From the NCBI GenBank assembly GCA_001899805.1, contig MKWP01000004.1, positions 124,001-188,000 of the forward strand: DNA of 64,000 bases, read 5' to 3'. The stretch comes from Lysobacterales bacterium 66-474 (lineage in GTDB: Bacteria > Pseudomonadota > Gammaproteobacteria > Xanthomonadales > Rhodanobacteraceae). Below are positions 1 to 8,701 of this stretch, piece after piece; within the stretch, counting starts at the first letter, position 1; every line of letters begins with the position of its first letter. Under the pieces are notes generated by a model, which was not told the origin of the DNA, searched no databases, and saw only the letters and a program-made list of their open reading frames with translations. The position numbers and the translations under genes are program-made.

Positions 1-49
1 CGACCTCCTCGCGCTTGCGGGACAGGATGCGCTGCAGGATGTCGGTCAT
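1..49 (-). CDS. trpC: Indole-3-glycerol phosphate synthase, N-terminal end only
   Basis: Only the first 16 codons are in the window ([16 protein letters not shown], minus strand); the gene runs off the left edge. This opening resembles TrpC N-termini, and the position directly after trpD is the usual one. Its ATG overlaps the trpD TGA as ATGA, so translation is probably coupled. TrpC closes the indole ring from the anthranilate-derived carboxyphenylamino-deoxyribulose phosphate. The call rests on 16 residues plus gene order. Confidence 0.75.
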   Translation of the reverse strand, partial: MTDILQRILSRKREEV

Positions 50-1092
50 TGCCGTTGCGCGGCCAACGCCTGCGTCGCCGCGACGAACTGGTCGAGCTTC
101 GCACGCGCCGAACCGTCCGCGATCGCCGCGCCGGCGCGCTCGATGCCAGCGGCGATCGACGCCGCGATCCCTGCCGCATACAACGCCGCCCCGGCGTTGA
201 GCGTCACGATGTTGTGCGCGACGCCATCGCCACCATCCAGCACCTGCAGCAACACGGTTTTCGATTCGGCGGCGTCGGCGACCCGAAGGTTGCGGCTGGA
301 CGCCATCGGGAAGCCGAATTGCTCGGGATCGACCTCGTATTCGCGCACCTCGCCGCCACGCAGCTCGCCGACCAGCGTCGCGGCGCCCAGCGAGATCTCG
401 TCGAGGCCATCCTTGCCGTGCACCACCAGCGCGCGTTCGACGCCCAGGCGCTGCAGCACGCGCACCTGGATGCCGACGAGATCAGGATGGAACACGCCCA
501 TCAGGATGTTCGGCGCGCCGGCCGGATTGGTCAGAGGCCCGAGGATGTTGAACAGCGTGTGCACGCCCATCTCACGGCGCACCGCGCCGACCGCTTTCAT
601 GGCCGGGTGGAAACGCGGCGCGAACATGAAGCCGATGCCGGTTGCCTCGATGCAACGGGCAACCGCGTCGGGACCGAGATCGATCTTCGCGCCCAGGGCC
701 TCCAGCACGTCCGCGCTGCCCGACGACGACGACACGCCGCGGTTGCCGTGCTTGGCCACGCGCGCACCGGCCGCCGCCGCGACGAACATCGACGCGGTCG
801 AGATGTTGAAGCTCATCGCGCCGTCGCCGCCGGTGCCGACGATGTCGAGCATGTGCGGGTGTGCCGGCACCGCAACCTTCTCGGCCAGCTCGCGCATCAC
901 CGTGGCGGCGCCGGCGATCTCGCCCACGGTTTCCTTCTTCACCCGCAAGCCGGTCAGGATCGCCGCGATCATCGCGGGCGACACTTCGCCGCGCATGATC
1001 TGGCGCATCAGGTCGATCATCTCGTCGTGGAAGATCTCGCGGTGCTCGATCGTGCGTTGCAATGCCTCGTGCGGGGAGATGGGCATGTTCAT
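46..1092 (-). CDS. trpD: Anthranilate phosphoribosyltransferase
   Basis: TrpD transfers phosphoribosyl from PRPP to anthranilate, the second committed step of tryptophan synthesis, in the cytoplasm. The 348-residue product has the usual family length. The PRPP-binding glycine loop GTGGDG lies near residues 86-91, followed by the SFNIST and KHGNRGVSS stretches typical of the family. An in-frame extension is open further upstream, but the start at 1092 (MNMPISPHE) is preferred because its ATG overlaps the trpG TGA as ATGA. The 3' end overlaps trpC in the same way, so trpG-trpD-trpC is one tightly coupled operon. Confidence 0.96.
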   Translation of the reverse strand: MNMPISPHEALQRTIEHREIFHDEMIDLMRQIMRGEVSPAMIAAILTGLRVKKETVGEIAGAATVMRELAEKVAVPAHPHMLDIVGTGGDGAMSFNISTASMFVAAAAGARVAKHGNRGVSSSSGSADVLEALGAKIDLGPDAVARCIEATGIGFMFAPRFHPAMKAVGAVRREMGVHTLFNILGPLTNPAGAPNILMGVFHPDLVGIQVRVLQRLGVERALVVHGKDGLDEISLGAATLVGELRGGEVREYEVDPEQFGFPMASSRNLRVADAAESKTVLLQVLDGGDGVAHNIVTLNAGAALYAAGIAASIAAGIERAGAAIADGSARAKLDQFVAATQALAAQRQ

Positions 1093-1685
1093 GCCGCCTT
1101 GGGCAACCGCGCGGCGAGGAAATTGCGCAGGATGTCGTGCCCGCACGTTGTCAGGATCGACTCGGGATGAAACTGCACGCCTTCGACTGGCAGTGTCTTG
1201 TGGCGGAAGCCCATGATCTCGTCGAACGAGCCGTCCGAAGTTTCCGTCCACGCCGTGATTTCGAGACAGTCCGGAAGCGACGCGCGCTCGACAATGAGCG
1301 AGTGGTAACGGGTGGCCTCGAACGGATCGGGCAGGCCTGCGAACACGCCTTCGCCACGGTGGCGGATCGGAGAGGTCTTGCCGTGCATGATCTGTTTGGC
1401 ACGGACCACCTTGCCGCCGAACGCCTGCCCGATGGCCTGGTGGCCCAGGCACACACCCAGGATCGGAATGACGCCGGCCAGATCACGGATCAGCGCCAGC
1501 GTGACGCCCGCCTGGTCGGGCGTACCCGGTCCCGGCGAGATCACGATGCGTTCGGGCGCCAGCGCGCGGATCCCGGCGACGTCGACGGCATCGTTGCGCG
1601 ACACCTTCACGTCCTGACCCAGCTCGCCAAGATACTGTGCGAGGTTGAACGTGAAGCTGTCATAGTTGTCGATCAGCAGCAACAT
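1089..1685 (-). CDS. trpG: Anthranilate synthase, glutamine amidotransferase component
   Basis: TrpG hydrolyses glutamine and passes ammonia to TrpE for anthranilate synthesis. The 198-residue protein is a class I glutamine amidotransferase: nucleophile Cys79 in GVCLGHQ, oxyanion-loop motif PGPGTP near 51-56, and the His/Glu pair in FHPES at 172-176. The start [11 protein letters not shown] is the standard TrpG N-terminus. It could also serve folate synthesis as PabA, since many bacteria share one subunit. No trpE lies next to it: only 47 bp separate it from a divergent lipoprotein gene, so the trpGDC promoter must lie in or beyond that short gap. Confidence 0.95.
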   Translation of the reverse strand: MLLLIDNYDSFTFNLAQYLGELGQDVKVSRNDAVDVAGIRALAPERIVISPGPGTPDQAGVTLALIRDLAGVIPILGVCLGHQAIGQAFGGKVVRAKQIMHGKTSPIRHRGEGVFAGLPDPFEATRYHSLIVERASLPDCLEITAWTETSDGSFDEIMGFRHKTLPVEGVQFHPESILTTCGHDILRNFLAARLPKAA

Positions 1686-1732
1686 CGCGTCGAATCCGAT
1701 TCGGGCCGCGTGCCCGCGAGAGAAGCGCAAGT

Positions 1733-2833
1733 GTGACCGTGCAACCGCGGCGAGACAAGGCCATCGGGAAATCCGTGATCGCGCTGGCGACGGCGTTGGC
1801 GTTTGGCCTTCTGGGCGGCTGTTCCACGCTCGGCTACTACGCCCACCTCGCCACGGGGGAAATGGCGGTGTTGCGTGCACGCAAGCCGATCCCGCAACTG
1901 ATCGACGACCCCGCCACCCCGCCGGAACTGCGTGCGCGCCTGCAACTGGCCCTGCGTGCCCGCGCCTTCGCCTCCGACACGCTGAAACTGCCGCGCAACA
2001 GGAGTTACACGACGTATGCCGACATCCGCCGACCGTTCGTGATGTGGAACGTGTTCGCGACGCCGGCCCTGTCGCTGCAACCGGTCGAACATTGCTTCCT
2101 GTTCGCGGGCTGCGTGGCGTACCAGGGCTTCTACCACAAGGACCGCGCCGAAGCGCTGGCGGACAAGTTGGCGCGTGCGGGCGATGACGTGTGGATCGGC
2201 GGGGTGGCGGCGTACTCCACGCTCGGCCACTTCGCCGACCCCTTGCTCAGCAGCATGGACCATTGGAGCGACGACGAGATGGTCGGCACGATCTTCCACG
2301 AGCTCGCGCACCAGCAGCTCTACGTGAAGAACGACACGGCGTTCAACGAATCGTTTGCCACTTTCGTGCAACGCGAAGGCCTGCGCGAGTGGCACGCGGA
2401 CAACCACCTGCCGACGCCCGATCCCGGCGCGGCCGAACGCAAGCGGCAATTCACCGAACTGGTGCTGGCCACGCGCAAGAAACTGGAAGCGTTGTACGCG
2501 GGCAGCCTTTCCGACGCCACCAAGCGCGAACGCAAGGCGCAGGCATTCACCGACATGCGCCGCGAGTACGAACGCGTGCGCGACACCACGTGGCACGGCC
2601 ACGCGGATTACGACCGCTGGTTCGACACGCCGATCAACAACGCCAAGTTGCTGCCGTTTGGACTGTACGACCACGGCGTGCCGGCGTTCGCCGCGTTGTT
2701 CGGGCAATGCCATGGCGACTGGACGCGCTTTTACGCCGCGGTACGCACTATCGGGGGCGAACCTGCGGCGCAACGCGACGCATTCCTCGGGGCCGGGGAT
2801 GCCGCCACGCAACCGGGCACCGCATCGCCCTGA
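1733..2833 (+). CDS. Lipoprotein predicted aminopeptidase (PF10023 type)
   Basis: A 366-residue protein with an N-terminal signal ending in a lipobox (LLGGC, lipidated Cys about residue 30), so it should be anchored in the cell envelope. A zinc-peptidase motif HELAHQ lies near residue 189, followed by NESFATFVQ, where the Glu is a likely third ligand. Both fit the family of predicted aminopeptidases. The gene uses a GTG start at 1733 and diverges from trpG. Its TGA overlaps a possible ATG of the next gene (TGATG at 2831-2835), suggesting coupled translation with the DUF2249 gene. Substrate is unknown. Confidence 0.8.
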   Translation: MTVQPRRDKAIGKSVIALATALAFGLLGGCSTLGYYAHLATGEMAVLRARKPIPQLIDDPATPPELRARLQLALRARAFASDTLKLPRNRSYTTYADIRRPFVMWNVFATPALSLQPVEHCFLFAGCVAYQGFYHKDRAEALADKLARAGDDVWIGGVAAYSTLGHFADPLLSSMDHWSDDEMVGTIFHELAHQQLYVKNDTAFNESFATFVQREGLREWHADNHLPTPDPGAAERKRQFTELVLATRKKLEALYAGSLSDATKRERKAQAFTDMRREYERVRDTTWHGHADYDRWFDTPINNAKLLPFGLYDHGVPAFAALFGQCHGDWTRFYAAVRTIGGEPAAQRDAFLGAGDAATQPGTASP

Positions 2834-2901
2834 TGCAGGTCAATACGCGCGGCGTGGTGCCGGCGCATGCTTGTGCGGTCCTTCGCCACGCGAACCCGCG
2901 C

Positions 2902-3159
2902 ATGAACACGCCTGCCCAAGCCCAGACCTACACGCCGTACCCGTTCGACGCGCGCGCGATCGCGCATCGCTTCCGCCACTCCGCGATCTTCGGCGCGCTC
3001 GACGCGTTGCAGGCCGGCGAAGCCATGCGCTTCGTCAACGACCACGATCCGATCCCGCTGTTGCACCAGATGCAGCAACGCTACGGCGATCGCATCGACG
3101 TGATCTACCAGCAGCGCGGCGGCGAGGGCCCTGTGGTGATCGACTTCGTGGTCACCTAG
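2902..3159 (+). CDS. DUF2249 domain protein
   Basis: An 85-residue protein whose body (FDARAIAHRFRHSAIFGALD, then NDHDPIPLL) matches the DUF2249 family, small proteins often found near denitrification, nitric oxide and heme genes. Function is unknown; the conserved HDP and charged residues hint at metal or redox work, which is inference. An earlier ATG at 2833 overlaps the upstream stop and would add 23 residues. The start at 2902 fits the family length better. The TAG stop at 3157-3159 shares its last two bases with the left end of the inverted-repeat element that follows. Confidence 0.7.
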   Translation: MNTPAQAQTYTPYPFDARAIAHRFRHSAIFGALDALQAGEAMRFVNDHDPIPLLHQMQQRYGDRIDVIYQQRGGEGPVVIDFVVT

Positions 3160-3427
3160 GGTCTGTTGACACTATGCCACGTGGCCGCGCCGGCGACCGT
3201 TTGCCCGCAGGGCAAGGAAGAGTGAGGAGGATGTATGTCGATACATCGACGAGCGATGACGCAGCCATGCGGGCAAACAGCCCCGGCCCGAAGGGTTGCT
3301 CCGCAGCGGCCGCCATCCATCGGTGCGCGCCTTGACCAGAGAACCACTCTGGCGCTGCGGCGCGCGCCTCGTCTGGCGACCGCTGCGGAAGCAACGCGGC
3401 TCACTTGGCATAGCGTCAATAGACCCT
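3158..3427. repeat. 270-bp inverted-repeat element (MITE-like) between DUF2249 and FmdE-like genes
   Basis: The termini are 22-bp imperfect inverted repeats, 3158-3179 and 3406-3427, agreeing at 20 of 22 positions (core TGTTGACACTATGCCA versus TGGCATAGCGTCAATA). The interior has no convincing gene. The left end supplies the last bases of the upstream stop codon and the right end stops one base before the downstream ATG. No target-site duplication is visible. A shortened relative begins at 33999, so this is a dispersed family and not a unique spacer. Confidence 0.8.
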
Positions 3428-3428
3428 G

Positions 3429-4040
3429 ATGAGTTTTCCGGATTTCTTCGCCGAAGTCCCTGCGCTGAAGTTGCACGATGGCCTCGCGCAACTGCTGGGC
3501 GCCAGCGACGACGGCGTGATCGAATACCACTACGCCGACGCGGTGCGGCTGGCCGGGCACTCCTGCCCCACCGTCGCCGGCGGGTGGCTCAGCGCGCGCG
3601 CCGCGCTGCGCCATTTGTATCCCGACAGCCTGCCCGAGCGCGGCGGCATCAGCGTGTACTTGAACGACGCGGAGGACGCCGGTGTCACCGGCGTGATCGG
3701 CCAGGTGCTGACGCTCGTCACCGGCGCCGCGGCTGCCAACGGCTTTCACGGGTTGGGCGGCCGCCACGCGCGCAGCGACCTCCTGCACTACGCGCAGGGC
3801 GACGTCACCGGCGTGCGCTACCGGCGCAACGACACCGGCGACGAAGTGGAAGTCGACATCGACACCAGCAGCGTGCCGGCCGACCCGATGCAGGGGCTGC
3901 TGATCCGGCTCGTGCTGACCGGACAAGCCGACGACATGCAACGTCGCGAATTCGGACGCCTGTGGCAGGATCGCGTGCGGCGGATGCTGGTCGAACACGC
4001 CGACGATCCGACGGTGGTGAGGATTCGCGCGCTGGCGTGA
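3429..4040 (+). CDS. FmdE-like protein
   Basis: A 203-residue protein with an H-x-C-P motif (His44, Cys46 in AGHSCPTVAGG) followed about 65 residues later by GVIGQVLTLVTGAAAANGF. This resembles the layout of the E subunit of formylmethanofuran dehydrogenase and its relatives, where the first motif binds metal. No other methanofuran genes are present, so a C1 role is unlikely; the pairing with DUF2249 suggests a metal or redox task. The ATG follows the right end of the inverted-repeat element by one base, so the element forms its whole leader and no good Shine-Dalgarno is seen. Confidence 0.5.
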   Translation: MSFPDFFAEVPALKLHDGLAQLLGASDDGVIEYHYADAVRLAGHSCPTVAGGWLSARAALRHLYPDSLPERGGISVYLNDAEDAGVTGVIGQVLTLVTGAAAANGFHGLGGRHARSDLLHYAQGDVTGVRYRRNDTGDEVEVDIDTSSVPADPMQGLLIRLVLTGQADDMQRREFGRLWQDRVRRMLVEHADDPTVVRIRALA

Positions 4041-4071
4041 CACGGTTCATCCGTCGCCCCGACGCACGACC

Positions 4072-4518
4072 CTACAAGCGTGTCATGCGCGTCCCGCACA
4101 CGCGGTCGTGCCATGGGCGCCGTTCGGGGTCGAACAGCGCATACCAGAACCCTGCGCCGAGCACCGCAAGCGACAGCAGCGCCAGCAGGTATCGGACCAG
4201 CGCCGTCCGCGCATCGACCCGCGCAGCATCGCCGCGCACCAACTTCAGCTTCCACGCGCGCATCCCGATGGTTGCGCCGAGGCGCGTCCACGACGCCACG
4301 AAATAACCGCCCGCCACCGCCAGCAGCCATGCGCCCAGCAGTGCGCGCAAGGCCGGCTGCGGATGCTGCGGATCGTAGATGTCATGGAACACGAGCACCC
4401 ACAGGCCGGCGCCGACGATCCACAGGCCCAGCAGTGGGAACAGGTCGTAGAACATGGCGGCGAGGCGGCGCCACAGGGCGACGGGTCTGGGACCGGCGGA
4501 CGCGGGAATGGCGGGCAT
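4072..4518 (-). CDS. RDD family membrane protein
   Basis: A 148-residue protein with about three hydrophobic segments (FYDLFPLLGLWIVGAGLWVL, LLGAWLLAVAGGYFVAS, LVRYLLALLSLAVLGAGFWY), basic RDD-type motifs and the C-terminal WHDRVCGTRM typical of RDD proteins. The family is loosely linked to ion or solute transport; the true role is not established. The start at 4518 is chosen because the upstream extension to 4659 runs into the divergent xerD and is not hydrophobic. Only 43 bp separate the two divergent genes. Confidence 0.85.
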   Translation of the reverse strand: MPAIPASAGPRPVALWRRLAAMFYDLFPLLGLWIVGAGLWVLVFHDIYDPQHPQPALRALLGAWLLAVAGGYFVASWTRLGATIGMRAWKLKLVRGDAARVDARTALVRYLLALLSLAVLGAGFWYALFDPERRPWHDRVCGTRMTRL

Positions 4519-4561
4519 CGCGAGACTTGCGGGAAAGGGTGGCGCGCGCGAGCATCGCATC

Positions 4562-5482
4562 ATGACGGATTCGGCAAACCAAATCGACCCGCGCGACCGC
4601 GCCGCGATCGACGCGTTCCTGGAGGGCGTGTGGTCGCGCGACGGCCTGGCCGACCTCACGCTCGCCGATTACCGCGGCGATCTCGAACGCTGCGCGGCAT
4701 GGCTGGCGAGCCATGCGCACGGCCTGCTTGCCGCGACGCGGGCGGATCTTTTCGAGTATCTCGCCGCGCGCAACAAGGCCGGCGTCGGCGCGCGCACCAA
4801 CGCGCGCGAGCTGACCGCGCTTCGGCGTTTCTATGCCGAGCAGGTGCGCCGCGACGCCGGCTTCGAAGACCCCACCCTGCTGCTCGACACGCCCAAGCTG
4901 CCGCGCACCTTGCCCAAGGCGCTGGCCGAACGCGAAATCGAGGGCTTGCTGGAAGCACCGGACACCGCCACGCCGATCGGGCTGCGCGACCGTGCGATGC
5001 TGGAACTGATGTACGCCTGCGGCCTGCGCGTGAGCGAACTGGTCGGCCTGCCGCTGGCCGGCCTGAACGTGCGCCAAGGCGTGTTGCGCGTGCTCGGCAA
5101 GGGCGGCAAGGAACGTCTCGTGCCGGTCGGCGAAACCTGCATGGACTGGCTGGGGCGTTACCTTCGCGAGGCGCGCCCGGCGCTGGCGAAGGGCCGCGAA
5201 ACCCCCGCGCTGTTCCTCAGCAACCGCGCCGCCGGGATGACCCGGCAGATGGCGTGGACGATCGTGAAGAAGCACGCGCTCGCCGCCGGCATTCCGGACA
5301 AGCGCATTTCCCCGCACGTGTTGCGGCACTCCTTCGCCACGCATCTTCTGAACCATGGCGCCGACCTGCGCGCGCTGCAGATGCTGCTCGGCCACAGCAA
5401 CCTTTCGACTACCCAGATCTACACGCTGGTGGCGCGCGAGGGGCTGAAACGGCTGCACGCGCAGCACCATCCGCGCGCGTGA
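4562..5482 (+). CDS. xerD: Site-specific tyrosine recombinase XerD
   Basis: XerD works with XerC at the dif site to resolve chromosome dimers. The 306-residue length is standard. An N-terminal SAM-like core-binding domain (about 1-110) is followed by the catalytic domain with Arg in CGLRVSEL (about 155), Lys in GKGGKER, HVLRHSFATHLL (about 252-263), the HS of LLGHSNLSTTQ (about 277) and the Tyr nucleophile in TQIYT (about 286). The start MTDSANQ is taken, as upstream in-frame codons overlap the divergent RDD gene. XerC is a close alternative, but the sequence reads more like XerD. Confidence 0.92.
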   Translation: MTDSANQIDPRDRAAIDAFLEGVWSRDGLADLTLADYRGDLERCAAWLASHAHGLLAATRADLFEYLAARNKAGVGARTNARELTALRRFYAEQVRRDAGFEDPTLLLDTPKLPRTLPKALAEREIEGLLEAPDTATPIGLRDRAMLELMYACGLRVSELVGLPLAGLNVRQGVLRVLGKGGKERLVPVGETCMDWLGRYLREARPALAKGRETPALFLSNRAAGMTRQMAWTIVKKHALAAGIPDKRISPHVLRHSFATHLLNHGADLRALQMLLGHSNLSTTQIYTLVAREGLKRLHAQHHPRA

Positions 5483-5487
5483 TTCGT

Positions 5488-5583
5488 GCGATCGTCCCTG
5501 ATCGCTGCCTCGACGCGCGGATCGATGAATCCAATCACTTCGGCTGCGAAATCACCAGGACGGGCTTCCTGCCCTGACTTTCC
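5488..5583 (+). repeat. Dispersed repeat, family R2, copy 1
   Basis: Begins with a small hairpin (GCGATC then GATCGC around GTCCCT, 5488-5505) and ends about 75 bp later with GGACGGGCTTCCTGCCCTGA. The same two blocks in the same order occur at 21087-21181, and in reverse at 26573-26665. It lies between xerD and ilvE and may act as a transcript 3'-end structure. Confidence 0.75.
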
Positions 5584-5657
5584 GCAACAGCCGCTTCGAT
5601 CACGCTGCTCCTCCCGGCATGACACGCTATCATCGGTGTTTTGGGTGGAGCCGCGAC

Positions 5658-6578
5658 ATGGCCGAACAGAAATATCCCGAGTGGGTCTGGCACAACGGCA
5701 AGATCGTGCCGTGGGCGGAAGCCACCGTGCACGTGATGTCGCACAGCCTGCAGTACGGCTCGGCGGTGTTCGAAGGCATCCGCTGCTACAAAACCCCGAA
5801 GGGCGGCGCGATCTTCCGGCTGGCCGCGCACATGAAGCGGCTGTACAACTCGGCGCGCATCTACGACATGCCGATGCCGTTCACCATCGAACAAACCACC
5901 GCCGCCTGCCACGCGATCCTGAAGAAGAACGGCTTCGACCAGGCCTACCTGCGTCCCTGCGCATTCCGCGGCCTCGGCGGCTTCGGGATTTCCGCCGACA
6001 CGCCGGTCAGCATCACGATCGCCGGCTGGCCGATGGGTCCGTACCTCGGTCCGGAAGCGCTGAAGCAAGGCATCACCGCCTGCGTGTCGAGCTGGCAGCG
6101 CTTCGCGCCCAACACGATTCCGGCCGGCGCCAAGGCTGCCGGCAACTATCTTTCCGGCCAGTTGATTGCGCGTGAAGCGCGCCAGCGTGGTTTCGGCGAA
6201 GGCATCGCGTTGGCGTCCACCGGCCTGCTGAGCGAAGGTGCGGGCGAAAACGTGTTCCTGGTGATCGACGGCGCGCTGCACACCTCGCCCGTCAGCGCCG
6301 CGCTGCTGAACGGCATCACCCGCGATTCCATCATCACGCTGGCGCGCGACAACGGCATTACCGTGGTCGAGCGCGACCTGCCGCGCGAATACCTGTACCT
6401 TGCCGATGAAATCTTCATGTGCGGCACCGCCGCCGAGGTGACGCCGATCCGCGCGATCGACGGCAAGCAGGTCGGCAACGGTGAAGGCGGTCCGGTCACG
6501 CGCAGGATCCAGGACCTGTTCTTCGGATTGTTCGACGGCCGCACCGAAGACAAGTGGCAGTGGCTTGAGGCGCTTTAG
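5658..6578 (+). CDS. ilvE: Branched-chain amino acid aminotransferase
   Basis: IlvE is a fold type IV PLP enzyme that exchanges the amino group between glutamate and the keto acids of leucine, isoleucine and valine. The 306-residue length is standard. Seen: QYGSAVFEGIR near 34-44, the PLP lysine in AGAKAAGNYLS (about residue 158), EGAGENVF and CGTAAEVTPI. The start MAEQKYPEW at 5658 matches family N-termini; an upstream in-frame start at 5619 adds an unconserved 13 residues. A palindromic repeat (family R3) follows 30 bp after the stop. Confidence 0.95.
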   Translation: MAEQKYPEWVWHNGKIVPWAEATVHVMSHSLQYGSAVFEGIRCYKTPKGGAIFRLAAHMKRLYNSARIYDMPMPFTIEQTTAACHAILKKNGFDQAYLRPCAFRGLGGFGISADTPVSITIAGWPMGPYLGPEALKQGITACVSSWQRFAPNTIPAGAKAAGNYLSGQLIAREARQRGFGEGIALASTGLLSEGAGENVFLVIDGALHTSPVSAALLNGITRDSIITLARDNGITVVERDLPREYLYLADEIFMCGTAAEVTPIRAIDGKQVGNGEGGPVTRRIQDLFFGLFDGRTEDKWQWLEAL

Positions 6579-6607
6579 TGCGACCACCGTCGACATCCGA
6601 CGTACTT

Positions 6608-6754
6608 GGGGAGCCTCTGAAGAACCGTCGCGAGCGATGGCAGATTGTGCGGCGCCGGAGCGCAGCAAGCGGAGCGTACACGCCAGTACGTGAGCATTGC
6701 GAGCACCGCCGACGTGCGAGCTGCCGAGCGCAGCAGGTTGTTCGGAGGCTCCCC
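6608..6754. repeat. Long inverted-repeat element, family R3, copy 1
   Basis: A 147-bp element with ends GGGGAGCCTCTGAAGAACC (from 6608) and GGTTGTTCGGAGGCTCCCC (to 6754), complementary at all but two positions. The interior matches copies 2 and 3 in reverse orientation (GTCGCGAGCGATGGCAGATT here). It lies between ilvE and aroK. The right arm carries GGAGG at 6744-6748, eight bases before the aroK ATG, so the element appears to supply the aroK ribosome binding site. Confidence 0.85.
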
Positions 6755-6756
6755 GG

Positions 6757-7308
6757 ATGAACCCCTCGCCCAACCTGTTCCTGATCGGCCCGATGGGCGC
6801 CGGCAAATCCAGTATCGGGCGCCGGCTGGCGGAACATTTCCGCATGCCCTGCATCGACCTCGATGCCGCGGTGGAGGAGCGTACCGGCACCAGCGTCGCG
6901 ACGATCTTCGAGATCGAGGGCGAAGCCGGCTTTCGCCGCCGGGAGTCCGAACTGCTGGCCGAGTTCGCGGCCCGCGACGGCATCGTGCTTGCCACCGGAG
7001 GCGGCGCGGTGCTGGCACCCGCCAACCGCGCGCTGCTGCGCGAACGCGGATTCGTGCTGTGGCTGGAAACCTCGGTCGAACAACAACTCCAGCGCCTCGC
7101 GCGCGATCGCCAGCGCCCCCTGCTGGATGCACCGGATCGCCGCGAACGCCTCGATCAGCTTGCCCGCGTGCGCGACCCGTTGTATCGCGAGCTCGCGGAT
7201 TTCTCGGTCGCGGGCGAGGGCGAATCCTGCCAGCATGCCGCCGCACGCATCGCCGGCCTGCTGGAACAACACTGGCAACGCACGCCGGCGGCAAGGGCAA
7301 CCGCATGA
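6757..7308 (+). CDS. aroK: Shikimate kinase
   Basis: AroK phosphorylates shikimate at the 3-hydroxyl in the chorismate pathway. The 183-residue product has the P-loop GPMGAGKSS (about 10-18), the shikimate-binding DLD near residue 34, RRRESE, the Walker B-like GGGAV, and the lid arginine in RQRPLL. An in-frame extension from 6697 would be made of repeat sequence only, so the ATG at 6757 is taken. The TGA overlaps the aroB ATG as ATGA. Its Shine-Dalgarno GGAGG is inside the palindromic element upstream. Confidence 0.95.
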   Translation: MNPSPNLFLIGPMGAGKSSIGRRLAEHFRMPCIDLDAAVEERTGTSVATIFEIEGEAGFRRRESELLAEFAARDGIVLATGGGAVLAPANRALLRERGFVLWLETSVEQQLQRLARDRQRPLLDAPDRRERLDQLARVRDPLYRELADFSVAGEGESCQHAAARIAGLLEQHWQRTPAARATA

Positions 7309-8393
7309 CCACCGTCATCGAAGTCGGATTGCCCGCGCGTCGTTATCCGATCCGGATAGGGACCGGCTTGCTGGACGCCGCCGCGACCTGGCGCGACGCC
7401 ATCCGCGGCGGCCATGCGCTGATCGTCAGCGACAGCCACGTCGCGCCGCTTTATGCGCAGCGGCTGCGTGACGCGCTTGCACGGGCGTCCGGGACGCCGA
7501 TCCATTGCGAAGCAGTCACGCTGCCGGCCGGCGAAGCCCACAAGGATCTGGATACCGCGTCGAAAGTCCTCGATGCACTCGCGCAACTCGGCGCCACCCG
7601 CGATGCCTGCGTGCTGGCGCTGGGCGGAGGGATGGTCGGTGACATCGCGGGTTTCGCCGCGGCGTGCTGGATGCGCGGCATCGACTTCGTGCAATTCCCG
7701 ACCACCTTGCTGGCGATGGTCGATTCGTCGGTCGGCGGCAAGACCGGTGTCGATCATCCCTCCGGCAAGAACCTGATCGGCGCGTTCCACCAGCCACGTG
7801 CGGTGTTCGCCGATCTCGACACGCTGGCGACGTTGCCCGGCCGCGAACTGCGCGCCGGGCTGGCCGAAGTGGTGAAGACCGCATGCATCGGCGACGCGGG
7901 GTTCTTCGCATGGCTGGAGGCGCACGCGGATGCGTTGCTGGCGCGCGACGTCGATGCGCTGACCCACGCGATCGCCACCTGCTGCCGCTTCAAGGCCGGG
8001 GTGGTCGTGCGCGACGAACGCGAAGCCGGCGAACGCGCGCTGCTCAACTTCGGGCACACCTTCGGCCACGCGATCGAAACCGAAACCGGCTACGACACGC
8101 TGCTGCATGGCGAAGCAGTCGCCATCGGCATGCTGCTCGCGGCGCGTTTGTCGATACGGTTGGGCATGGCCGACGAGGCGGACGCGCAACGGCTGCAAGT
8201 GCTGCTGGAACGTTTCGGCCTGCCGACAACGGTCCCGCGCGGCGTCGATGCCGGCGCACTGTTCGCGCGCATGCGGCTGGACAAGAAGAACCGTGCCGAC
8301 ATGCTGCGCCTGATCCTGTGGCGCGGGATCGGCCGTGCGGAAATCGTCGACGACGTCGATCCGGCTGCGGTGCGCGCCGTGATGCAGGGCTGA
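7305..8393 (+). CDS. aroB: 3-dehydroquinate synthase
   Basis: AroB is the NAD- and metal-dependent enzyme that cyclises DAHP to 3-dehydroquinate, second step of the chorismate pathway. At 362 residues it has family length. Seen: the NAD-binding [11 protein letters not shown] (about 105-115), the [20 protein letters not shown] block, and metal ligands in [11 protein letters not shown] and [10 protein letters not shown]. Its ATG overlaps the aroK stop (ATGA), so aroK-aroB is a coupled operon, the common arrangement in Proteobacteria. Confidence 0.97.
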   Translation: MTTVIEVGLPARRYPIRIGTGLLDAAATWRDAIRGGHALIVSDSHVAPLYAQRLRDALARASGTPIHCEAVTLPAGEAHKDLDTASKVLDALAQLGATRDACVLALGGGMVGDIAGFAAACWMRGIDFVQFPTTLLAMVDSSVGGKTGVDHPSGKNLIGAFHQPRAVFADLDTLATLPGRELRAGLAEVVKTACIGDAGFFAWLEAHADALLARDVDALTHAIATCCRFKAGVVVRDEREAGERALLNFGHTFGHAIETETGYDTLLHGEAVAIGMLLAARLSIRLGMADEADAQRLQVLLERFGLPTTVPRGVDAGALFARMRLDKKNRADMLRLILWRGIGRAEIVDDVDPAAVRAVMQG

Positions 8394-8443
8394 AGCCCAC
8401 GTTACAATCCTGTTTCCGCCGCATCCGGTACGCGCGCACCGCC

Positions 8444-8701
8444 ATGCACCTGTACATGCAAACCCCGCCCGGCAGCGGCGCCGCGCCGCGCTACTGCCGC
8501 ATCGCGCTGGAGCAGGACCTGCTCGGCGGCTGGACGTTGTACCGCGAATCGGGCAGCGAGGGCGGACGGGCCACCCTGAAACGCGAGGTCTACCTCGACC
8601 GCGATGCCGCGTTGGCCGCGTTCGAACAGGCGCGCGACGTGCAGATCAAGCGTGGCTTCAAGGTGATGATCACGCAGGGAGTGGATGCACCACATGGATG
8701 A
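8444..8701 (+). CDS. WGR domain protein
   Basis: An 85-residue protein: [20 protein letters not shown] followed by a variable GR-containing turn, an FEQAR segment and KRGFKV. This fits the WGR fold found alone or next to PARP domains, a possible nucleic acid binding module. The WGR tripeptide itself is not strict here. Nearby TACAAT (8403-8408) could be a -10 element. The stop overlaps the hemE start region by 17 bases, so the two genes may be co-translated. Function unknown. Confidence 0.7.
   Translation: MHLYMQTPPGSGAAPRYCRIALEQDLLGGWTLYRESGSEGGRATLKREVYLDRDAALAAFEQARDVQIKRGFKVMITQGVDAPHG

Noticed and set aside
49-1170. A 373-codon plus-strand frame across trpD
   Set aside because: Antisense shadow of a well-supported gene with no family resemblance.
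3235-3429. Small plus-strand frame inside the 270-bp element
   Set aside because: It is made of element sequence, with no ribosome binding site and no family resemblance.
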